Of a stretch of 64,000 bases of DNA, positions 12,490 through 24,114 are shown in pieces (the first letter of the stretch is position 1; each line of letters starts with the position of its first letter). A program made the translations under genes and the position numbers. The DNA is from Deefgea piscis (GTDB taxonomy: Bacteria; Pseudomonadota; Gammaproteobacteria; Burkholderiales; Chitinibacteraceae): positions 434,001 through 498,000 of the forward strand of contig NZ_CP081149.1 of NCBI RefSeq assembly GCF_019665785.1. Reading direction: 5' to 3'. The notes under the pieces are model-generated. The model was not told the origin of the DNA. It worked only from the letters and a program-made list of their open reading frames with translations, and ran no database searches.

Positions 12490-13725
12490 TTATTGATCTA
12501 GTTTATAAATCGTTTTGCGTAGAACAAACAATAAAGCGAGTCCTGGTAATGCAATTGCGGCTGAAATTACAAAGAAATGTGACCAACCCACTGCTGTAAC
12601 GAGATAGCCAGATGCCGGCCCCACATAAACTCGACCAAAAGCAGTTAATGCAGATAAGAGTGCGTATTGAGTTGCAGTGAAATTGGGGTTGCATAAACTC
12701 ATTAATAGAGCGACTGCTGCTGTTGTGCCCATCCCGCCGGCTAGATTTTCGGTACTGATCGCAAAGAGTAATAAGCCAATATCAGGTGCGCCATGAATGG
12801 CAATAAGCCAATAACCTAAATTGGTGAGTGCTTGTAATATGCCAAAGATGACCAGCGATTTATATAAGCCCCAGCGCAACATCAAGATGGCCCCCGCAAA
12901 GCCACCGACTAAAGTCGCAACGAGTCCAAATACTTTATAAGCTTGGCCAATAATTGATTTGCTATATCCCATGTCGAGCAAGAATTTGGTCGATAAGCTG
13001 CCAGCAAATGCATCGCCAAGTTTATAGGCCACGACTAAGGCTAATAAAATCCACGCGCCATCACGGGAAAAAAACTCTTTTAATGGATCGATAATCGCAG
13101 AGCGTAGACTCAGTGGTGGCTTGGTCTGTAATACGGGCTCGGGGGAAAAAAAGGTAACGATGGCCATGGTGGCCATAATCCCCGCCATAACCAGGTAAGT
13201 TTGTTCCCAAGTTAATATGCCGTCGGCCAGAATAAGTGCGACAGCGCCCGATGTGAGCATGGCCATTCGATAGCCGAAGACGCCAACAGCCGCTCCTGCT
13301 CCGCGCTCTTCGGGTTGCAGTACTTCTGTGCGGTAGGCATCAATGACGACGTCTTGTGTTGCTGAAAAGAAAGCAATTAATAGCGCCATCAAGGCAAAAG
13401 TAGCCAAGTGAGTTTGTGGATCAAGCCCACTCATTTTGGCGATGACTGCGGCGAGCGCAATTTGGGTAATTAAAATCCAACCCCGGCGCCGGCCTAAGAA
13501 TGGCATTGGAAAGCGATCCACTAGGGGTGACCATAAAAATTTCCAAGTATAGGGCTGCCCAACCAAGGTAAACCAACCTATGGTTTTAATATCTAAACCG
13601 GCATCGGATAACCATGCTTGCAGTGTGGACCCTGTGAGTGCTAATGGCAGGCCAGAAGCAAAGCCAAGTAGCATTGCCGCACAAATTCGCCGATTATTAA
13701 AAACTGCTAGATATTTAGAAAACAT
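12490..13725 (-). CDS. ampG: AmpG-family muropeptide permease (MFS)
   Basis: 411 residues, a many-pass inner-membrane transporter of the major facilitator superfamily that imports anhydro-muropeptides released during cell-wall turnover for recycling. The N-terminus has the AmpG signature LLGFASGLPLALTGSTLQAW, TIGWFTLVGQPYTWKFLWSP and FLGRRRGW. It is shorter than E. coli AmpG (about 490), lacking extra C-terminal helices, as in many betaproteobacterial homologues. It follows the exonuclease III gene on the same strand after 54 bp. No ampC or ampD gene is adjacent. Confidence 0.9.
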   Translation of the reverse strand: MFSKYLAVFNNRRICAAMLLGFASGLPLALTGSTLQAWLSDAGLDIKTIGWFTLVGQPYTWKFLWSPLVDRFPMPFLGRRRGWILITQIALAAVIAKMSGLDPQTHLATFALMALLIAFFSATQDVVIDAYRTEVLQPEERGAGAAVGVFGYRMAMLTSGAVALILADGILTWEQTYLVMAGIMATMAIVTFFSPEPVLQTKPPLSLRSAIIDPLKEFFSRDGAWILLALVVAYKLGDAFAGSLSTKFLLDMGYSKSIIGQAYKVFGLVATLVGGFAGAILMLRWGLYKSLVIFGILQALTNLGYWLIAIHGAPDIGLLLFAISTENLAGGMGTTAAVALLMSLCNPNFTATQYALLSALTAFGRVYVGPASGYLVTAVGWSHFFVISAAIALPGLALLFVLRKTIYKLDQ

Positions 13726-13779
13726 AGGTGTATTGCTCTGTGTCTGTTTATTTTTATGGGCTGTACAGCAATACTTAGC

Positions 13780-14553
13780 TTATATTGAATAGTCGTAATC
13801 AATCACCAGTGGTGCGTGATCGGAAAATTTTTCATCTTTGTAAACGTAAGCATGCTTGGCTGTGGCAGCCAATTGTGGGGTCGCGATTTGGTAATCGATG
13901 CGCCAGCCAACGTCTTTGGCATAGGCCTGTCCTCGGTTGCTCCACCAGGTGTAGCCAGGTACTTCTGGGTACAGAGTGCGCCAGACATCAACCAGCTGTA
14001 GTTCACCGAGCATGCGCGTAAACCAAGTGCGTTCTTCGGGTAGAAAGCCGGAATTTTTTAAATTACCTTTCCAGTTTTTTAAGTCGATTTCATTGTGGGC
14101 AATGTTCCAGTCGCCCATCACGATAACATCACGACCCGAGGCCGATAATGTGGCCAGATGCGACCAAAAATGATCTAAAAAGACAAACTTAACCGCTTGA
14201 CGCTCTTCTGAAGATGAACCTGAAGGCAAATACAGTGAAATGACCGATAAATTACCAAAGCGGACTTCTAAATAGCGTCCTTCGGCATCAATTTCAGGAA
14301 TGCCAAGACCGACAATAACTTGTTCTGCAGCTCGGCGGCAGTACAGACCGACGCCGCTATAGCCTTTTTTTTCTGCGTAGTGAAAATAACCCGTTAGACC
14401 GGCCGGGTTTTGCATTTCGGGGCTTAAATCAGCGGCTTGTGCTTTCAGTTCTTGTACGCCAATGATGTCAGCATTTTGGCCGGCTAACCAAGTTAAAAAA
14501 CCTTTGCTGGTGGCTGAGCGAATACCGTTGAGATTGGCAGAAATGATGCGCAC
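13780..14553 (-). CDS. xthA: Exodeoxyribonuclease III family protein
   Basis: 257 residues of the exonuclease/endonuclease/phosphatase fold; cytosolic AP endonuclease and 3'-5' exonuclease of base-excision repair. Visible active-site elements are NLNGIRS near residue 7, the metal ligand in GVQELKA near residue 35, [11 protein letters not shown] in the middle and [10 protein letters not shown] at the C-terminus. The gene is divergent from pyrE with 75 bp between the starts. The same neighbourhood carries crc in Pseudomonas, a non-catalytic relative; here the catalytic residues appear complete, so I call it an active nuclease. Confidence 0.9.
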   Translation of the reverse strand: MRIISANLNGIRSATSKGFLTWLAGQNADIIGVQELKAQAADLSPEMQNPAGLTGYFHYAEKKGYSGVGLYCRRAAEQVIVGLGIPEIDAEGRYLEVRFGNLSVISLYLPSGSSSEERQAVKFVFLDHFWSHLATLSASGRDVIVMGDWNIAHNEIDLKNWKGNLKNSGFLPEERTWFTRMLGELQLVDVWRTLYPEVPGYTWWSNRGQAYAKDVGWRIDYQIATPQLAATAKHAYVYKDEKFSDHAPLVIDYDYSI

Positions 14554-14628
14554 GGGGAGAAATCCTTGTTCAAGGGTGATATGCTTCGGGGTTATTTAAA
14601 TAGTAATGTTTTAGAGGGATTATTCCGC

Positions 14629-15270
14629 ATGACTGATTTTCGCCGCGACTTCATCCGTTTTGCTGTAGAGCAACAAGTACTTTGTTTTGGCGATTTTATC
14701 ACCAAAGCAGGCCGTGCTTCGCCGTACTTTTTTAATGCCGGACTTTTTAGCGATGGCACTTCAGTCGGTGAATTAGCGCGATTTTACGCACAGGCTGCGC
14801 TGGCCTCGGGTGTGGAGTTCGATGTTTTATTTGGACCTGCGTATAAAGGCATTGTCTTGGCGTCAGCAACGGCGGTCGCACTATCTAGTGCTGGGCATAA
14901 TGTCCCCTTCGTGTTTAACCGCAAAGAAGCCAAAGATCACGGAGAAGGCGGTGTGCTGGTTGGCGCGCCACTCAAGGGTCGGGTGATGATTATTGATGAT
15001 GTGATCTCGGCAGGCACTTCAGTGCGTGAGTCGGTCAATATGATTCGCGCAGCGGGTGCAGAGCCAGCTGGGGTGTTGATTGCATTGGATCGGATGGAGC
15101 GTGGGCAAGGTGATTTGTCGGCAGTGCAAGAGGTCGAACAACAGTTTGGTATTCCGGTTATTCCAATTGCAACGTTACAAGATTTATTGGGATTTCTTGC
15201 AGAACAAAAAGGAATGACTGACAATCTAGATAGAGTGCAAAGTTATCGTCGTCAGTATGGCATTGATTAA
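14629..15270 (+). CDS. pyrE: Orotate phosphoribosyltransferase
   Basis: 213 residues. Joins orotate to PRPP to make OMP in pyrimidine synthesis; cytosolic dimer. N-terminal [19 protein letters not shown] is typical, FGPAYKGI and [12 protein letters not shown] form the active-site region, and the PRPP loop [11 protein letters not shown] is near residues 121-131. ATG at 14629 is chosen since the family begins just before FRRDFIRFA and GAGGG lies upstream; a longer frame from 14566 overlaps the divergent promoter region. No pyrimidine attenuator was recognised. Confidence 0.96.
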   Translation: MTDFRRDFIRFAVEQQVLCFGDFITKAGRASPYFFNAGLFSDGTSVGELARFYAQAALASGVEFDVLFGPAYKGIVLASATAVALSSAGHNVPFVFNRKEAKDHGEGGVLVGAPLKGRVMIIDDVISAGTSVRESVNMIRAAGAEPAGVLIALDRMERGQGDLSAVQEVEQQFGIPVIPIATLQDLLGFLAEQKGMTDNLDRVQSYRRQYGID

Positions 15271-15283
15271 TTAAAGGGTAGAT

Positions 15284-15868
15284 ATGCGTTTTGTGTGGGT
15301 ATTGCCATTATTGCTATTTCATCAGTTGTGTTATGCGACAGTATATCGCTGGGTTGATGAAACAGGTAAGGTGCAATATAGCGATAAACCGCCGCTGGGC
15401 CAGTCAAAATCCTTAATGGAATTGGATAAATCAGCGCGGGTACGCAAAGGCAATGAGGCGGTACTCAGCACGGAAGAAAAGCAGGCATTAGAAGAGAAAA
15501 AACGGGTTGAGCAAGAGCAACGGCGGGCGGATAAGGCGTTGCTCCAATCCTTTTCTAAGCCAGAAGAAATCGATTTATTGCGTGACCGACAAATTGAGGC
15601 GGTTGATGCTGGAATGCAAACTAATGTGTTACGTCGCGCAACCGCACAAAAGCGCTTAGACGCACAGCAAACCCAATTAAATAAATTAAGCAATAATCAG
15701 CGTGCAGTTTCTGCTGAATTATTGGCTGATATTGCAGTAACAAAAAAAGAATTGGCTGATATTGATAGCGCTATTGCCACTCAGCAGCGAGCTGTTATTG
15801 CCATTAAAGAGAAGGCCGAGTTGCAAAAGAAACGTTTGATTGAATTAAGGAATATTCAACCTCGTTAA
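15284..15868 (+). CDS. DUF4124 domain-containing periplasmic protein
   Basis: 194 residues. A signal peptide (residues 1-18, cut near CYA-TVY) is followed directly by the DUF4124 core [18 protein letters not shown], a short beta fold common in betaproteobacterial envelope proteins. From about residue 62 the protein is charged and helical with many Glu, Lys, Gln and Ala, probably a long coiled coil up to the end. Its function is unknown. It lies 13 bp behind pyrE and may be co-transcribed with it. Confidence 0.8.
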   Translation: MRFVWVLPLLLFHQLCYATVYRWVDETGKVQYSDKPPLGQSKSLMELDKSARVRKGNEAVLSTEEKQALEEKKRVEQEQRRADKALLQSFSKPEEIDLLRDRQIEAVDAGMQTNVLRRATAQKRLDAQQTQLNKLSNNQRAVSAELLADIAVTKKELADIDSAIATQQRAVIAIKEKAELQKKRLIELRNIQPR

Positions 15869-15968
15869 AGCATTAGCCATTGGATTTACAGTTTCATTGA
15901 GATTGCGGTGCTCTTGTCATGTGAGAGATGTCAGTATCAATATTAATTTTTTGCGAGAAGTAAATCAT

Positions 15969-16742
15969 ATGATTGAAAATAATGAACCAGTCCGCGCGGT
16001 ACTCGGTATTGATATTGGTGGCACTGGCATTAAAGGTGCGCCGGTAAATGTGGCCACTGGTGAGTTCTTGGCTGAGCGACATCGAATAGATACGCCTCAG
16101 CCAGCCACGCCGGAGGCGATTGGACAAGTACTCAAGCAATTGGTTGAGCATTTTGCATGGACTGGACCCATTGGCTGTACTTTTCCTGCGATTGTGCACA
16201 ATGGTGTGACTATGTCGGCGGCGAACGTCGATCAAAGCTGGATTCAAGCGCCTGCGCAAGAAATCTTGGCTCAAGCGACAGGCTTGCCCTTGGTTTTAAT
16301 GAACGATGCAGATGCAGCGGGTCTGGCAGAGGTGGTATTTGGTGCTGCGAAGGGGCGGCAGGGTAAAACGATTGTGATTACCTTGGGAACGGGGATAGGT
16401 AGCGCATTGATTGTTGATGGCCAGTTGGTGAGTAATACTGAATTTGGTCATCTTATTTTTCCAACTGACGAGATTGCTGAAAAATATTGCTCAGCCAAAG
16501 TAAAAGAAGAAAGCGGCATGAAATGGCCAGCATTTACTGAGCGTTTAAATCAATATTTACTGCATTTACAATTATTATTTTCACCTGACTTTTTGATTAT
16601 CGGTGGTGGAATTAGTAAAAAGCATGAAAAATTCATTCCCAATTTAATAGATTTGCGTTTTCCTGTCGTTCCAGCGGACTTAAAAAATGATGCAGGAATC
16701 GTCGGTGCGGCGCTTGAGGCAGCACGGCAGAGTGGCATTTAA
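15969..16742 (+). CDS. ppgK: Polyphosphate glucokinase (ROK family)
   Basis: 257 residues. Phosphorylates glucose using inorganic polyphosphate (often also ATP). N-terminal phosphate-binding motif [16 protein letters not shown] and [12 protein letters not shown] in the middle are ROK/hexokinase features; NTEFGHLIF and the C-terminal [15 protein letters not shown] match the polyphosphate glucokinase branch and it lacks the ROK zinc-binding cysteine motif. ATG at 15969 fits the conserved N-terminus; a longer frame from 15897 is not supported. A polyphosphate kinase gene lies 16 kb downstream, consistent with polyphosphate use. Confidence 0.88.
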   Translation: MIENNEPVRAVLGIDIGGTGIKGAPVNVATGEFLAERHRIDTPQPATPEAIGQVLKQLVEHFAWTGPIGCTFPAIVHNGVTMSAANVDQSWIQAPAQEILAQATGLPLVLMNDADAAGLAEVVFGAAKGRQGKTIVITLGTGIGSALIVDGQLVSNTEFGHLIFPTDEIAEKYCSAKVKEESGMKWPAFTERLNQYLLHLQLLFSPDFLIIGGGISKKHEKFIPNLIDLRFPVVPADLKNDAGIVGAALEAARQSGI

Positions 16743-16775
16743 ATCGAACTTATTGAACCACCTTTAAAGCAGTAT

Positions 16776-16811
16776 AAAAAAACGCGCAGCTTGATTCGGC
16801 GCGTTTTTTTT
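16776..16811 (+). terminator. Terminator after ppgK
   Basis: AACGCGC / GCGCGTT stem, extended by flanking A and T runs, with an eleven-base loop and eight T residues. Confidence 0.85.
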
Positions 16812-16984
16812 GTTGCCCATCGATTGCATCATTAATCCATGACGTATTACAAGTGATGATCAAGATTACACGCTGTAATGCGAATGAATGCACTAAATTT
16901 TCCGTTTTATTGTGGTGAACTCCTCGCGCAAGTCTCTGTTTTGCCTTAAAATATTCGCCCTTTGCTTTTATTTGGAAATGCGCC

Positions 16985-18886
16985 ATGCGCTATCCCGTTC
17001 GATATGATGTGATTGTAGTTGGTGGTGGTCACGCCGGTACTGAAGCCGCCCTAGCTAGCGCCCGTATGGGGCGTAAAACCTTATTGCTGACGCACAATAT
17101 TGAAACCCTGGGGCAAATGAGCTGCAATCCATCGATTGGTGGCATTGGTAAGGGGCATTTGGTCAAAGAAGTCGATGCACTGGGTGGCGCGATGGCATTG
17201 GCGACAGATATGGGCGGCATTCAGTTTAAAACGCTCAACGCCAGTAAAGGCCCTGCCGTGCGCGCAACGCGTGCGCAGGCTGATCGGATTTTATATAAAG
17301 CCGCGATTCGTGGCATGTTGGAAAATCAAGAAAATCTAGATATTTTTCAACAAGCTGTCGATGACTTGCTACTCGACGGCGATAAAGTCATTGGCGCTGT
17401 AACTCAAATTGGTATTGAGTTTATGGCCGCTAGCGTGGTGCTGACTGCTGGGACTTTCTTGGGTGGCAAAATCCACGTGGGTTTAGAGAACCATGTCGGT
17501 GGACGCGCTGGCGATCCAGCATCGGTAACGCTATCACATCGTTTGCGTGAATTGAATTTACCGGTTGGACGTTTAAAGACTGGTACGCCGCCACGCATTG
17601 ATGGTCGGACGATTAATTTAAGTATTTTACCGATTCAACCGGGCGATACGCCGGAGCCGGTGTTTTCATTGCGCGGCTCACGCGCCATGCATCCACGGCA
17701 AATGCCATGCTGGATTGCGCAAACCAATGCGCGTACGCACGATATTATTCGCTCTGGTTTTGATCGCAGCCCGATGTTTACTGGCAAGATTGAAGGGGTT
17801 GGTCCGCGTTATTGCCCGAGTATTGAAGACAAAATTAATCGTTTTGCCGATAAAGATAGCCATCAGATTTTCCTTGAGCCCGAAGGCTTAACCACCCATG
17901 AGTTTTACCCGAATGGTATCTCGACCAGCTTGCCGTTTGATATTCAATTGGCCGCAGTACAGTCGATGGTGGGTTTAGAAAACGCACGAATTTTGCGTCC
18001 AGGTTATGCCATTGAGTACGATTATTTTGATCCTCGGGCATTAAAAAATAGTTTTGAATCCAAAGCCATTGCCGGATTATTCTTTGCTGGGCAAGTGAAT
18101 GGCACAACTGGCTATGAAGAAGCCGCCGCGCAGGGCTTGTTTGCCGGTTTGAATGCTGCATTGTATGCGCGTGATGAAGCGCCATGGTGCCCAGGTCGTG
18201 ATGAAGCCTATCTTGGGGTATTGGTCGATGATTTAGTTACTAAGGGCGTTACCGAGCCATACCGTATGTTTACCAGTCGTGCTGAATTCCGTCTGCAATT
18301 GCGTGAAGATAATGCCGATTTGCGTTTGACCGAGCATGGTCGTCGCTTAGGCTTGGTTGGCGATGCACAATGGCAGGCGTTTGAGATCAAGCGCGAAGCA
18401 ATTGCGACTGAACTTGAGCGGATGAAATCGACGTGGGTTAATCCACGGATTTTGGCTGCTGCCGATGCCGAGCGCGTCTTGGGCAAAGCCATTGAGCGTG
18501 AATACACCTTGGCCGAATTATTACGCCGTCCCGAAGTGACTTATGACAGTTTAATGTCGCTGGCGGTCGCCGGTCCTGGTGTGAGTGATGCAACTGTGGC
18601 AGAACAGATCGAAATTAACGTTAAATATCAGGGTTATATCGAACGACAACAATCTGAGGTCGCAAAACGCGATACCCTAGAAGATGTTGTGCTGCCAGAT
18701 AACTTTGACTACAGCGTGATATCTGGTTTGTCGAAAGAGATTCAACAAAAATTAAGCACGCAACGCCCACAAACATTAGGCTTAGCTTCGCGAATTTCTG
18801 GTGTAACACCGGCGGCTTTGGCCTTGTTGGTGGTGTATTTGAAAAAAAACCAGCGGGCTGCCGCCGTGGATGAGGAATTGAAATGA
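16985..18886 (+). CDS. mnmG: tRNA uridine-5-carboxymethylaminomethyl modification enzyme MnmG
   Basis: 633 residues, the usual length. FAD-dependent partner of MnmE that builds the cmnm5 group on U34 of several tRNAs. The N-terminal dinucleotide fold is [21 protein letters not shown] (about residues 9-29), followed by [35 protein letters not shown] and [21 protein letters not shown] are further family blocks, and the C-terminal helical domain is complete. Start ATG at 16985. It overlaps rsmG by four bases (ATGA), so the two are translationally coupled. Confidence 0.98.
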   Translation: MRYPVRYDVIVVGGGHAGTEAALASARMGRKTLLLTHNIETLGQMSCNPSIGGIGKGHLVKEVDALGGAMALATDMGGIQFKTLNASKGPAVRATRAQADRILYKAAIRGMLENQENLDIFQQAVDDLLLDGDKVIGAVTQIGIEFMAASVVLTAGTFLGGKIHVGLENHVGGRAGDPASVTLSHRLRELNLPVGRLKTGTPPRIDGRTINLSILPIQPGDTPEPVFSLRGSRAMHPRQMPCWIAQTNARTHDIIRSGFDRSPMFTGKIEGVGPRYCPSIEDKINRFADKDSHQIFLEPEGLTTHEFYPNGISTSLPFDIQLAAVQSMVGLENARILRPGYAIEYDYFDPRALKNSFESKAIAGLFFAGQVNGTTGYEEAAAQGLFAGLNAALYARDEAPWCPGRDEAYLGVLVDDLVTKGVTEPYRMFTSRAEFRLQLREDNADLRLTEHGRRLGLVGDAQWQAFEIKREAIATELERMKSTWVNPRILAAADAERVLGKAIEREYTLAELLRRPEVTYDSLMSLAVAGPGVSDATVAEQIEINVKYQGYIERQQSEVAKRDTLEDVVLPDNFDYSVISGLSKEIQQKLSTQRPQTLGLASRISGVTPAALALLVVYLKKNQRAAAVDEELK

Positions 18887-19533
18887 GCGTGATCGTGGAT
18901 AAAAACCTTGCCGAAATGCTGGCCAATGGCTTGAGCGAAATGGGGCTTGTGCTCAGCAGTGAACAGCAAAATAAACTATTGGCCTATGTCGGCCTATTAG
19001 AAAAATGGAATAAAACCTATAGCTTGACGTCGATTCGTGAACCAGAGCGGATGGTGCCACTGCATTTGCTGGATTCACTCGCTCCGCTGGCCAAGTTACC
19101 CGATCATGCTTTACGCATGTTGGATGTCGGCTCTGGTTTTGGCACGCCGGGTATTCCATTGGCGATTGCTCGGCCCGATTGGCAGCTGACTTTGCTGGAT
19201 TCAAATCACAAAAAAACCACTTTTTTGCGACAAGCGATTTTAGAGTTAAAGCTCGACAATATCAGCGTGGTGACTGACCGTGTTGAAGCGTATCAACCTG
19301 AAACTGGGTTTCAAATTATTACTTCACGGGCGTTTGCTGAATTGTCTGAGTTTGTACGTTTGACTGGGCATTTATTGGCTGAAGGTGGCGAGTGGGCGGC
19401 ACTTAAAGGGGTCTATCCCTATGAGGAAATTGCCCTGCTACCTGCAGGCGTACACGTGACAGGGGTAGATAGCTTGGCAGTGCCTGGTTTAGATGCGGAG
19501 CGGCATTTGGTCCATGTGGTGAAAGTCATTTGA
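18883..19533 (+). CDS. rsmG: 16S rRNA (guanine(527)-N7)-methyltransferase
   Basis: 216 residues. Methylates N7 of G527 in the 530 loop of 16S rRNA; loss gives low-level streptomycin resistance in other bacteria. [13 protein letters not shown] near residue 45 and the SAM-binding segment [20 protein letters not shown] near residues 82-101 are clear. The start overlaps the mnmG stop. It forms the usual mnmG-rsmG-parA-parB string. Confidence 0.97.
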   Translation: MSVIVDKNLAEMLANGLSEMGLVLSSEQQNKLLAYVGLLEKWNKTYSLTSIREPERMVPLHLLDSLAPLAKLPDHALRMLDVGSGFGTPGIPLAIARPDWQLTLLDSNHKKTTFLRQAILELKLDNISVVTDRVEAYQPETGFQIITSRAFAELSEFVRLTGHLLAEGGEWAALKGVYPYEEIALLPAGVHVTGVDSLAVPGLDAERHLVHVVKVI

Positions 19534-19582
19534 TCTTCAACCGTATCACTTTAAAGCGCTTCAAATCCCGATGGGAACGACG

Positions 19583-20368
19583 ATGAAAGTGTTGGCAATA
19601 GCGAATCAGAAAGGGGGCGTCGGCAAAACGACCACGGCAGTGAATTTGGCTGCCAGTCTGGCGCATTTGGGTCAGCGTGTGTTGTTGGTTGACCTTGATC
19701 CACAGGCGAATGCCACGATGGGCTCGGGGGTAGATAAATCGAAACTAAAGCATTCAATTTATTCCTTGTTGCTCGGCGATTCAACGATGGCGCAAACCAC
19801 GCAACATTCCGAAAGCGGAGGCTTTGATTTACTGCCAGCTTCGCGCGATTTGGCTGGCGCAGAGGTGGAGCTGGTGGATGCTAATGAGCGCGAAATGCGT
19901 TTAAAGTCGGCGTTGTCCGGCGTGAATGCTCAGTACGATTATGTTTTGCTCGATTGTCCGCCGGCACTGAACTTACTGACGCTCAATGGCTTGGTCGCTG
20001 CTGATGCGGTATTGATTCCAATGCAGTGTGAATACTATGCGCTGGAAGGGCTGTCTGATTTGGTGAATACGCTGCGCCGGATTAAGCAAAGTTTGAATAA
20101 AAAAATTGAAATAGAAGGTTTACTACGCACCATGTTCGATCCGCGCTCGACGTTAGCGCAACAAGTCTCTGAGCAATTGGTAAAGCATTTTACTAGCAAG
20201 CTATATCACACCGTCATTCCCCGCAATGTGCGTTTGGCCGAAGCGCCGAGTTATGGCCGTCCAATCTTGGCCTACGACAAATCGTCTAAGGGGGCACAAG
20301 CCTATTTGCAATTAGCGAACGAAATGCTGGCGCGACATGCCTGCGGTGAAGTTGCGCCGAGTATATGA
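19583..20368 (+). CDS. parA: Chromosome partitioning ATPase ParA
   Basis: 261 residues. Walker-type ATPase that positions ParB-bound origins on the nucleoid. The deviant Walker A motif KGGVGKTT is at residues 10-17, [12 protein letters not shown] is the A' box and [10 protein letters not shown] the Walker B region. ATG at 19583 is chosen as the family starts a few residues before the first strand; ATG at 19571 is the alternative. A 49-base gap separates it from rsmG. Confidence 0.96.
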   Translation: MKVLAIANQKGGVGKTTTAVNLAASLAHLGQRVLLVDLDPQANATMGSGVDKSKLKHSIYSLLLGDSTMAQTTQHSESGGFDLLPASRDLAGAEVELVDANEREMRLKSALSGVNAQYDYVLLDCPPALNLLTLNGLVAADAVLIPMQCEYYALEGLSDLVNTLRRIKQSLNKKIEIEGLLRTMFDPRSTLAQQVSEQLVKHFTSKLYHTVIPRNVRLAEAPSYGRPILAYDKSSKGAQAYLQLANEMLARHACGEVAPSI

Positions 20369-20448
20369 AATGATCGCTGAGCAAGGTCATGACTGCGTAG
20401 CGCCAATTGATTTGCGCTTTGTATTCCCCGGTTTTAGGATAAACACGC

Positions 20449-21285
20449 ATGGTGAGTAAAAAATTTAAAGGTTTAGGACGTGGCTTGGATGCGCTGATGG
20501 GCGATCCATCGGTGGGTGACACGCTAAAAACCTTGGCACTTGACGTGTTGCAGCCTGGCAAATATCAGCCTCGTACCGTAATGGATGAAGTGGCGCTGAA
20601 TGAATTGGCCGACTCAATTCGCTCACAAGGTTTGATGCAACCGGTTTTGGTGCGCGAAATTGATATTGATCGCTACGAAATTATCGCTGGCGAGCGCCGC
20701 TGGCGCGCGTGTTTGCTGGCGGGGTTGACTGAAATTCCTGCCTTGGTGCGCGTCATTAGCGATGAAGCCGCACTGGCAATGGCCTTGATCGAGAATATAC
20801 AACGCGAGAATCTTAATCCGCTTGAAGAGGCGATTGGTATTCAGCGTTTGATCGATGAATTTGGCTTAACACAAGAAGCGGCGGCGCAAGCCGTGGGAAA
20901 ATCTCGCCCGAGTGTGGCAAATTTATTACGTTTATTGCATTTAACTGAGCCAGTACGGGAAATCCTACTACGCGGCGAAATGGATATGGGGCATGCTCGG
21001 GCTTTGCTGCCGCTTGATACCTTGCAACAATTAGAAGTCGCTCGCTTGGTGGTATTAAAAGGCTTGTCGGTTCGCGAGGTTGAGGCGCTAGTCAAAAAAA
21101 TGCAGCAAGAGCCGATGACAGCCAAGCAACACAAGCCAGATCCTGATGTATTGCGCTTGCAAGAGGAAGTATCGAGCAGGATTGGGGCTCGTGTGGTCAT
21201 TCAATCGGGCAAGAAGGGGAGTGGTCGGGTCACGATTGAGTATGGTAGTTTAGATCAATTGGATGCGTTGTTGGCGCGCCTGTAA
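20449..21285 (+). CDS. parB: Chromosome partitioning protein ParB
   Basis: 278 residues. CTP-dependent clamp that loads at parS. N-terminal KGLGRGLDALMG is typical. The CTP-binding motif GERRWRAC and ENIQRENLNPLEEA are present, then a helix-turn-helix (LTQEAAAQAVGKSRPSVANLLRLL) and a C-terminal dimerisation domain. It follows parA by 80 bases. No good parS (TGTTTCACGTGAAACA) was found in the window. Confidence 0.96.
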   Translation: MVSKKFKGLGRGLDALMGDPSVGDTLKTLALDVLQPGKYQPRTVMDEVALNELADSIRSQGLMQPVLVREIDIDRYEIIAGERRWRACLLAGLTEIPALVRVISDEAALAMALIENIQRENLNPLEEAIGIQRLIDEFGLTQEAAAQAVGKSRPSVANLLRLLHLTEPVREILLRGEMDMGHARALLPLDTLQQLEVARLVVLKGLSVREVEALVKKMQQEPMTAKQHKPDPDVLRLQEEVSSRIGARVVIQSGKKGSGRVTIEYGSLDQLDALLARL

Positions 21286-21444
21286 GCCTTGTTGGAACTG
21301 TTTGACATTGAATTGACGAATAAAATTCTAAAAAAATGTAGCTCTTTGATTTATTACGTTTTTAGAAAGAAATTGGCGGCTTTTTAAGTTGGATTTTGTT
21401 TTGCAAAAAATAAAAATAAATCCACCAAAGTCAACGGTAATAAA

Positions 21445-21474
21445 TTGACGCAAGGCAAATCAACTCCGTATAAT
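21445..21474 (+). promoter_or_regulatory. ATP synthase operon promoter
   Basis: TTGACG (21445-21450), an 18-base spacer and a perfect TATAAT (21469-21474), placed 26 bases before atpI. The interval after parB (21286-21444) is AT-rich and has another TTGACA without a partner -10. Confidence 0.75.
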
Positions 21475-21500
21475 CGCGTCGTTTGTCTTACGGTGATGTG

Positions 21501-21872
21501 ATGTACGGGAAGGCACAGATTCGTGGCATCATTCGGTTACAAATCGGATTTACGATGCTCCTTACAATTGCGCTACTTTTGATTGTGGATCAGAAGGCGG
21601 CAATTGCAAGTTTTTCTGGTGGATTAATTGCAGTCTTAGGCAGCGTGTTGTATTCGCTGATTGCCTATCGTGCTCGATTAGCTGCCGCAGCTGAATTGTT
21701 GCGACGCCACTTTGCAGCAGAAATGGCAAAGCTTTCAGTAACGCTGATTGCGTTCGCAGCGTTCTTTATGTTTTATCGGGATGTCGCTTGGGCTTGGGTA
21801 TTCGCAGGATACTTAGTTGCAGCTAGCGCCTACTGGTTTGGGCTTTTAATTAAATTTGACGGTAAAAAGTAA
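21501..21872 (+). CDS. atpI: ATP synthase subunit I
   Basis: 123 residues, four predicted membrane helices, non-essential assembly factor for the c-ring and possibly for Mg uptake. N-terminal region LQIGFTMLLTIALLLI and SGGLIAVLGSVLYSLIA are typical of the family. ATG at 21501 is used, with GGTGATG just upstream; a TTG start at 21483 is less likely. First gene of the atp operon, three bases before atpB. Confidence 0.88.
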   Translation: MYGKAQIRGIIRLQIGFTMLLTIALLLIVDQKAAIASFSGGLIAVLGSVLYSLIAYRARLAAAAELLRRHFAAEMAKLSVTLIAFAAFFMFYRDVAWAWVFAGYLVAASAYWFGLLIKFDGKK

Positions 21873-22679
<807 letters not shown>

Positions 22680-22684
22680 TTTTA

Positions 22685-22740
22685 AGTCTAGTGGCGTGTA
22701 TCGGTTGGGTGCACGGCATTAGACTCAGTTTTACCCAACC
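22685..22740 (+). other. Interlocking hairpins between atpB and atpE
   Basis: AGTCTA (22685-22690) can pair with TAGACT (22720-22725), and GGTTGGGT (22703-22710) with ACCCAACC (22733-22740). The two stems cross, so they must form either a pseudoknot or alternative structures. The spacer between these genes is unusually long (94 bases) in an otherwise tight operon. Confidence 0.5.
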
Positions 22741-22746
22741 TCGTAA

Positions 22747-23058
<312 letters not shown>

Positions 23059-23091
23059 TCTTTTGATCAGCCTTTAAGGAGGACATTCAGC

Positions 23092-23562
23092 GTGGAATTT
23101 AATTCGTCTCTCATAGGTCAGATGATCACTTTTGGTCTCTTGATCCTGTTCACGATGAAGTTCGTTTGGCCTCCGCTGATCAAGATGATGGATGAGCGTG
23201 CTAAACGCATTGCAGATGGCTTGGCCTCTGCAGATCGTGCCAAACAAGATCTTGAGAATGCTGAGAAAAAATCAGCGGACAAACTGCGTGAAGCAAAACA
23301 AAGCGCAGCTGAGATCATTGCCCAAGCCGAAAAGCGTGCAGCGCAACTTGTCGATGAAGCTAAAGGCAATGCCAAAGTAGAAGGCGAACGCCTGATCGCT
23401 GGCGCCCAAGGTGAAATCGAGCAGCAAATTCAGCAAGCTAAAGAAACGCTTCGTCAGCAAGTTGCCGTATTGGCAATCGCTGGTGCTGAGCAGATCTTAC
23501 GTCGCGAAATCGACGCAGCGAAGCATGCTGATATGCTGACATCCATCAAAGCGGAATTGTAA
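23092..23562 (+). CDS. atpF: ATP synthase F0 subunit b
   Basis: 156 residues: one N-terminal membrane helix (residues about 5-25) and a long charged helix rich in Ala, Glu and Lys, the peripheral stalk. GTG start with AAGGAGGA upstream. Single b-type gene, so a b2 homodimer. Confidence 0.96.
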   Translation: MEFNSSLIGQMITFGLLILFTMKFVWPPLIKMMDERAKRIADGLASADRAKQDLENAEKKSADKLREAKQSAAEIIAQAEKRAAQLVDEAKGNAKVEGERLIAGAQGEIEQQIQQAKETLRQQVAVLAIAGAEQILRREIDAAKHADMLTSIKAEL

Positions 23563-23569
23563 GATAGTC

Positions 23570-24106
23570 ATGGCAGAACTTATAACCGTCGCTAGACCCT
23601 ACGCCGAGGCCGTTTTCCGGCTGGCTAAAGAAGGCAATACGCTTTCTCAATGGTCGGATACGCTTGCTAATCTGGCGCTTATTGCCCAGAACCAAGAGAT
23701 TCTTGACGTAGTGGCTAATCCAAAGTGTTCTGCTGATCAAGTACAGGAGCTGTTGGTTGGGCTTCTGGGTACTGAAGCAAACGCCGAGGTTAAAAACTTC
23801 CTGGCAGCAGTGCTCGAAAATCGTCGTTTTGCCACTTTACCGGCTGTGTCGACTTTATTTGAAGAACTGAAAGCGGCAGACGAAGGTGTAGCGCAAGCGC
23901 ACATTGAATCTGCTTTTGCTATGACTGATGCCCAACTGGCCGAACTGACGGCTACGCTCACTCAGCAACTTAAACGCAAGATTAGCGCCGATGTTAGTGT
24001 CAACCCCGAGTTAATCGGTGGTGTGAAAGTAACGATTGGTGACTTAGTTATTGATGCCTCGGTTAGCGGCAAATTAACTGCCCTTGCGACAAGCCTGAAG
24101 AGTTAG
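23570..24106 (+). CDS. atpH: ATP synthase F1 subunit delta
   Basis: 178 residues. Links the peripheral stalk to the top of F1. N-terminal [14 protein letters not shown] and C-terminal [25 protein letters not shown] are classic. Seven bases after atpF. Confidence 0.96.
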   Translation: MAELITVARPYAEAVFRLAKEGNTLSQWSDTLANLALIAQNQEILDVVANPKCSADQVQELLVGLLGTEANAEVKNFLAAVLENRRFATLPAVSTLFEELKAADEGVAQAHIESAFAMTDAQLAELTATLTQQLKRKISADVSVNPELIGGVKVTIGDLVIDASVSGKLTALATSLKS

Positions 24107-24114
24107 GAGAAATC